A stretch of 64,000 bases of DNA from the NCBI GenBank assembly GCA_963082975.1, contig OY720347.1, positions 49,166,655 through 49,230,654 on the forward strand, read 5' to 3'. The position numbers and the translations under genes were made by a program. Source of the stretch: Labia minor. Taxonomy: Eukaryota; Arthropoda; Insecta; Dermaptera; Spongiphoridae. Position 1 is the first letter of the stretch, and each line of letters begins with the position of its first letter. The notes beneath the pieces were generated by a model that saw only the letters and a list, made by a program, of their open reading frames with translations, searched no databases and had not been told where the DNA came from. This document shows positions 60,557 through 64,000 of this stretch, piece after piece.

Positions 60557-63500
60557 ATTTTATTTATTAAACAATCGAACTAATAAAAGAAAGAGGGTAG
60601 AGAAATTTTTGTTTTTTTAGACACGTTATTTAACTATAATTTTTTTTTTCTTAAACCAAATACTTAGTCATTAATAAGATTTTTATATTGTTCTGGTCCA
60701 GTGTCCCGCGGTTACTTACTTTTTTTGTACTTAGACAATTGACAAAATTTAACAAAGTGTAACGATAAAACTTTGCAACATTGGTTGCATAATATTATGA
60801 TGTAATAATATGGTTATTTCAATTCGCATCACCCTATCAAATGCGCATAAAGCACAAAAATTAATTTGAAACTATGTAAAAAAATATTTAAAATTGTTTT
60901 TAGTAATACAAATAAAATAAATATCTCAACGACCATCTAAATATATAAAAAACTAACAAGACATATAAAAGAAAATTTTAATAATTTTTATACGATTTCA
61001 AATTATGTATTTTTTGATAATTACTAATTCGAATATTCTAATATATTTACTTTTGTTTTACAACAAATAATATGAAATTTTCTATTTATATTTTTTCACA
61101 ATTAATTCTGTATAAAATATTTTCCATGTTTTTATCTTAACAAAAAATGTACACTTAAACATATTTTGTATTCTTTTAATCTTTCATAAATTTGTTTCCA
61201 TATGAATTAGGAAAGATAACTCACTTATCGAAGAATTACTTTTTATATTTTTACTCCAATAGACTTGTATTTTTTTAATCCATCATTCATATTTTTATTT
61301 CGAATAAGTGAATACATACTTTTATTATATTTTTTTTTCTTGGATTAGATCAAAAAATTTTAAATTTCTTTAAATTTCAAAGAAACACCATCCGTAAATA
61401 ATTTGATGTAAGCTCATCTCTTTCCATATTAAAGGTTATTTTTTTACTTATGTTGAAAGAATTGGTTTTTGTAATGAAAAATCAATTAAACGTTATACAT
61501 GCATAATATACATGAGATTCTTAAATGCATATTCTAATTCACGTGATGTTTTTCAATTATAGTTTATATTTTCATCAACCAAAAATACACCTTAATAAAT
61601 GACATTTTATTATAATTTGAATTCATGCCAAACTTTTGTTTGTTTTTTAAATACGTATTTATTTAGTGATTTTTCCCCTCCTCTCTGTTGCATTTTGAAT
61701 TTCAATAGTAAATTAAAAACAGTTGTCTTTTTCATTTATTAAACTATTTTTTATCTACCTTTTTTAGCTAAAACTGTCTAATATTTTAAAATTTTACTGC
61801 CGTTTTCTTTAACGTCTTTAATCTCTAATCTCCTACATAAATTTAATGTCAAAAGGGATTGAAGAGATTCTTAAGACTATTTATAGAACACAGCATGGAA
61901 AATATAAAACTTTCAATGCAGCTTACTAATAGATCATTATAGGAGATTTGAAAATTTAATTCGCTATTAGATTTCGTCTCGAGTGTACGGTTGATAAAAT
62001 AGTCTGGAATCAACTTCTATTTCCTGCACAATTCCAATTAATCCGGAGTGAGAGGTGTGTTATTTTCATTGAGATTGTCAACGGGTTGTTGTTTGATAAA
62101 TTTAGAACACGCGTGAGCCATTGACAAAAATTGGGACTTAGCATTTAAACTTCCTCCCCCTCCCCCCTCTCCCACCTTGTCTCGTCCAAGATTAAGTTTA
62201 GAAACCAGTATTCGTATTAGCAGGCGAAGTAGAGAGCTTCATTCCGGTAAAGGGTACCAACTGGTTGTTTTGTCTCCTCCAGCTAATTGGATGCTTCTCC
62301 ATCACTTTTCCTAGAATTTTCCATCCAATTCTCAGTTGATCAATTTACTATTAAAGAATCCATTGATTTATGTAGATTTTTTTATTTTCCTGTTTACAAC
62401 ATTTCACTTGGAGCGGTGCCTTGCTTATTCAAATGATGCAGGCGGCTTTTCTTTTTGCCCTTCTCACTAAAGCGGTTCAACTGTTTGGTAACTCTATTAT
62501 AAGACATTATTCTTTCATAAAATATCATTAACTAAATAATGAGTCGATGTTATCGAAATTAGTATCAAATAATTGAAAAATAAAACGATGAATAGATTGT
62601 TAAACTTCACCAGGGGCATTTGATTGTTCTGAATTTTCAATCTAACATAACACAAATGAAAGAAATAAGTTGTTAATCTTAAGTTTATATTAGACAGAAG
62701 ATGATTTAAAAAAATAATTAAAAATATTATTGGTCGACTAAGTTGCTAATATAGTTTGTTGACTATCATAAGATTCAAACCTTACCATTGTAAGTTTAAC
62801 AACAAAAAACTGATTAGTCTTTTCCATAAAAACTCAAATCATAAAACACCAACAATTTATTACTGCGTTAATGAACTTTCAAGTTCAAATTTACTGAGAT
62901 AGGAATTTTTAAAAAATATATTTATTTAATGAAGAAAATATATTTTAAGTTGATTATGACTTTTAATTTTTTCAATAATCGATTTAGAGAATAAAAAAAT
63001 CATTTATGGGATCAGTGAGGTTTGAAAGCTAATTTTGAAAAGAAGTGTATCTTAAAAGTATAATCCTAATTAATCATTTGTGTTATTTAATATATTATCT
63101 GTTCCATGATGGATAAATAATATGATAAGATAATTATTCAATATTAATTGGTCTTGTCGAAACGTAAAATAATTTGTTTGTCCATGTTAGATGATTTTCT
63201 TTTGATAAAATAATATTATAATATACAACATTTAAATCAAACCAAGAGATTTTTGATATTTTATTGAAAACTATTAATAAAATATACTAATTATTAATTT
63301 TTAAAATATTTATTTTTAAATTTATAGTTTATTTTTTATCAATAAATCAAACATGTTGACTATGACTATATATTAATAATTAATAAATTTTTTCAAATAA
63401 TATTTGTAATGGTATAAAATTTATAGAATATAAATAACATAAAAATAAATTAACTTTTAAAAGGAATAGGCCTCATTTGTTATGCTCATTTTACGATTAA

Positions 63501-63627
63501 TTATAAAATAGTAATATATATATATATACACATACATCTGCGTATCAACATTTTAATTATATATTCAGCTTCTAGTTACTCGTTAATTGCTCACAAATAA
63601 CATCCTTAGCAAATGACGCAGAACTAG

Positions 63628-63656
63628 ATTATTATTATTATTATTATTATTATTAT
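63628..63656. repeat. (ATT)n microsatellite
   Basis: About 29 bases of ATT repeats. Confidence 0.95.
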
Positions 63657-64000
63657 AGTATTTTCATAAATAAGCATGTAATGATGCAATACATATTTGA
63701 ATTCGTCTTTTGTTCTTTTATATTAATATTTAATTTGATAGATTTAAAGACACTTATATATGTTTTTTTAGTTTTATGAGAAACTTAAAAAAAAAAAAAA
63801 TTTCTTTAAATCATGTCGAGTTCATGGAGTCGTTCAGGCGTTAATTGTAATGGAAGTTGTTAACCTCACAGTTACCTGGGCAATGAAGCTGCAGATCTAT
63901 TCTTGACTGCGGATGACTCACCTGGCGTTTGAAACCGCAAGGGAAACGAAAAAAATATCAAACGATGAAACTAGGTAATTTTTTTTCTTGAGAAACCCCA

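Larger units (their letters stand above)
59798..64000. other. AT-rich stretch with three complex patches
   Basis: No gene firmly supported. Patches: 60300-60560 (possible exon, listed), about 61980-62480 (pyrimidine-rich, with an acceptor-like TTTTGTCTCCTCCAG at 62281), and 63830-63970, which on the minus strand contains CGCCAG directly followed by GTGAGT. An ATT microsatellite is at 63628-63656. Confidence 0.45.

Noticed and set aside
1..64000. CRISPR array, operon or prokaryotic gene cluster
   Set aside because: No regularly spaced identical repeats with unique spacers and no bacterial-type coding density; the repeats are eukaryotic transposons.

Overview
The window looks like strongly AT-rich nuclear DNA from an animal, most likely an arthropod. 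The evidence is long non-coding tracts, abundant microsatellites, splice-like sites, and a dense mixture of eukaryotic transposon remnants: DD34D mariner, piggyBac, Tigger/pogo, Tc1, hAT, Helitrons, Helentron-like elements and LINEs. There is no bacterial gene organisation, no operon, no rRNA, no convincing tRNA gene and no CRISPR. I cannot name the species from sequence alone; a crustacean (copepod) or hemipteran genome would both fit.

Layout. 1-2.8 kb is AT-rich DNA with a local 125-base duplication. 2.8-4.1 kb is a Helitron that contains a LINE fragment, which in turn contains a 167-base hAT MITE. 6.7-7.4 kb is a Tigger derivative that keeps only the transposase DNA-binding end. 9.35-11.2 kb is a piggyBac element with its catalytic middle deleted. 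12.8-13.2 kb is a large fold-back. 15-28 kb holds several short elements, a LINE remnant with a YADD motif and an internally deleted mariner (19.6-20.3 kb). 31.8-32.1 kb is a possible tRNA-derived SINE. 34.8-36.0 kb is one short element inserted inside another. 38.1 and 42.6 kb carry two unusually GC-rich palindromic TTAA elements. 40.4-40.9 kb is a snap-back mariner. 55.8-57.4 kb is a second Helitron with LINE cargo followed by a Tigger MITE and a Tc1 MITE. 58.1-58.8 kb is a further LINE end.

The most informative pattern is that three unrelated repeat families (six, three and one copies) share one blueprint. Each has a short 5' inverted terminus, an internal microsatellite, the matching inverted terminus near but not at the 3' end, then a small hairpin and a short tail entering T-rich DNA. 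That is the architecture described for Helentron-associated elements (HINEs, for example Drosophila DINE-1/INE-1).

Host genes are barely visible. A few short higher-complexity stretches look like possible exons, chosen by open frame plus plausible splice sites: 8.4 kb (-), 17.06 kb (+), 27.79 kb (+, a 45-base microexon), 39.76 kb (+) and 54.8-55.0 kb (-). None is matched to a known protein. The window may therefore lie in introns of one or more large genes or between genes. All identities were read by eye; no alignment or database search was run.
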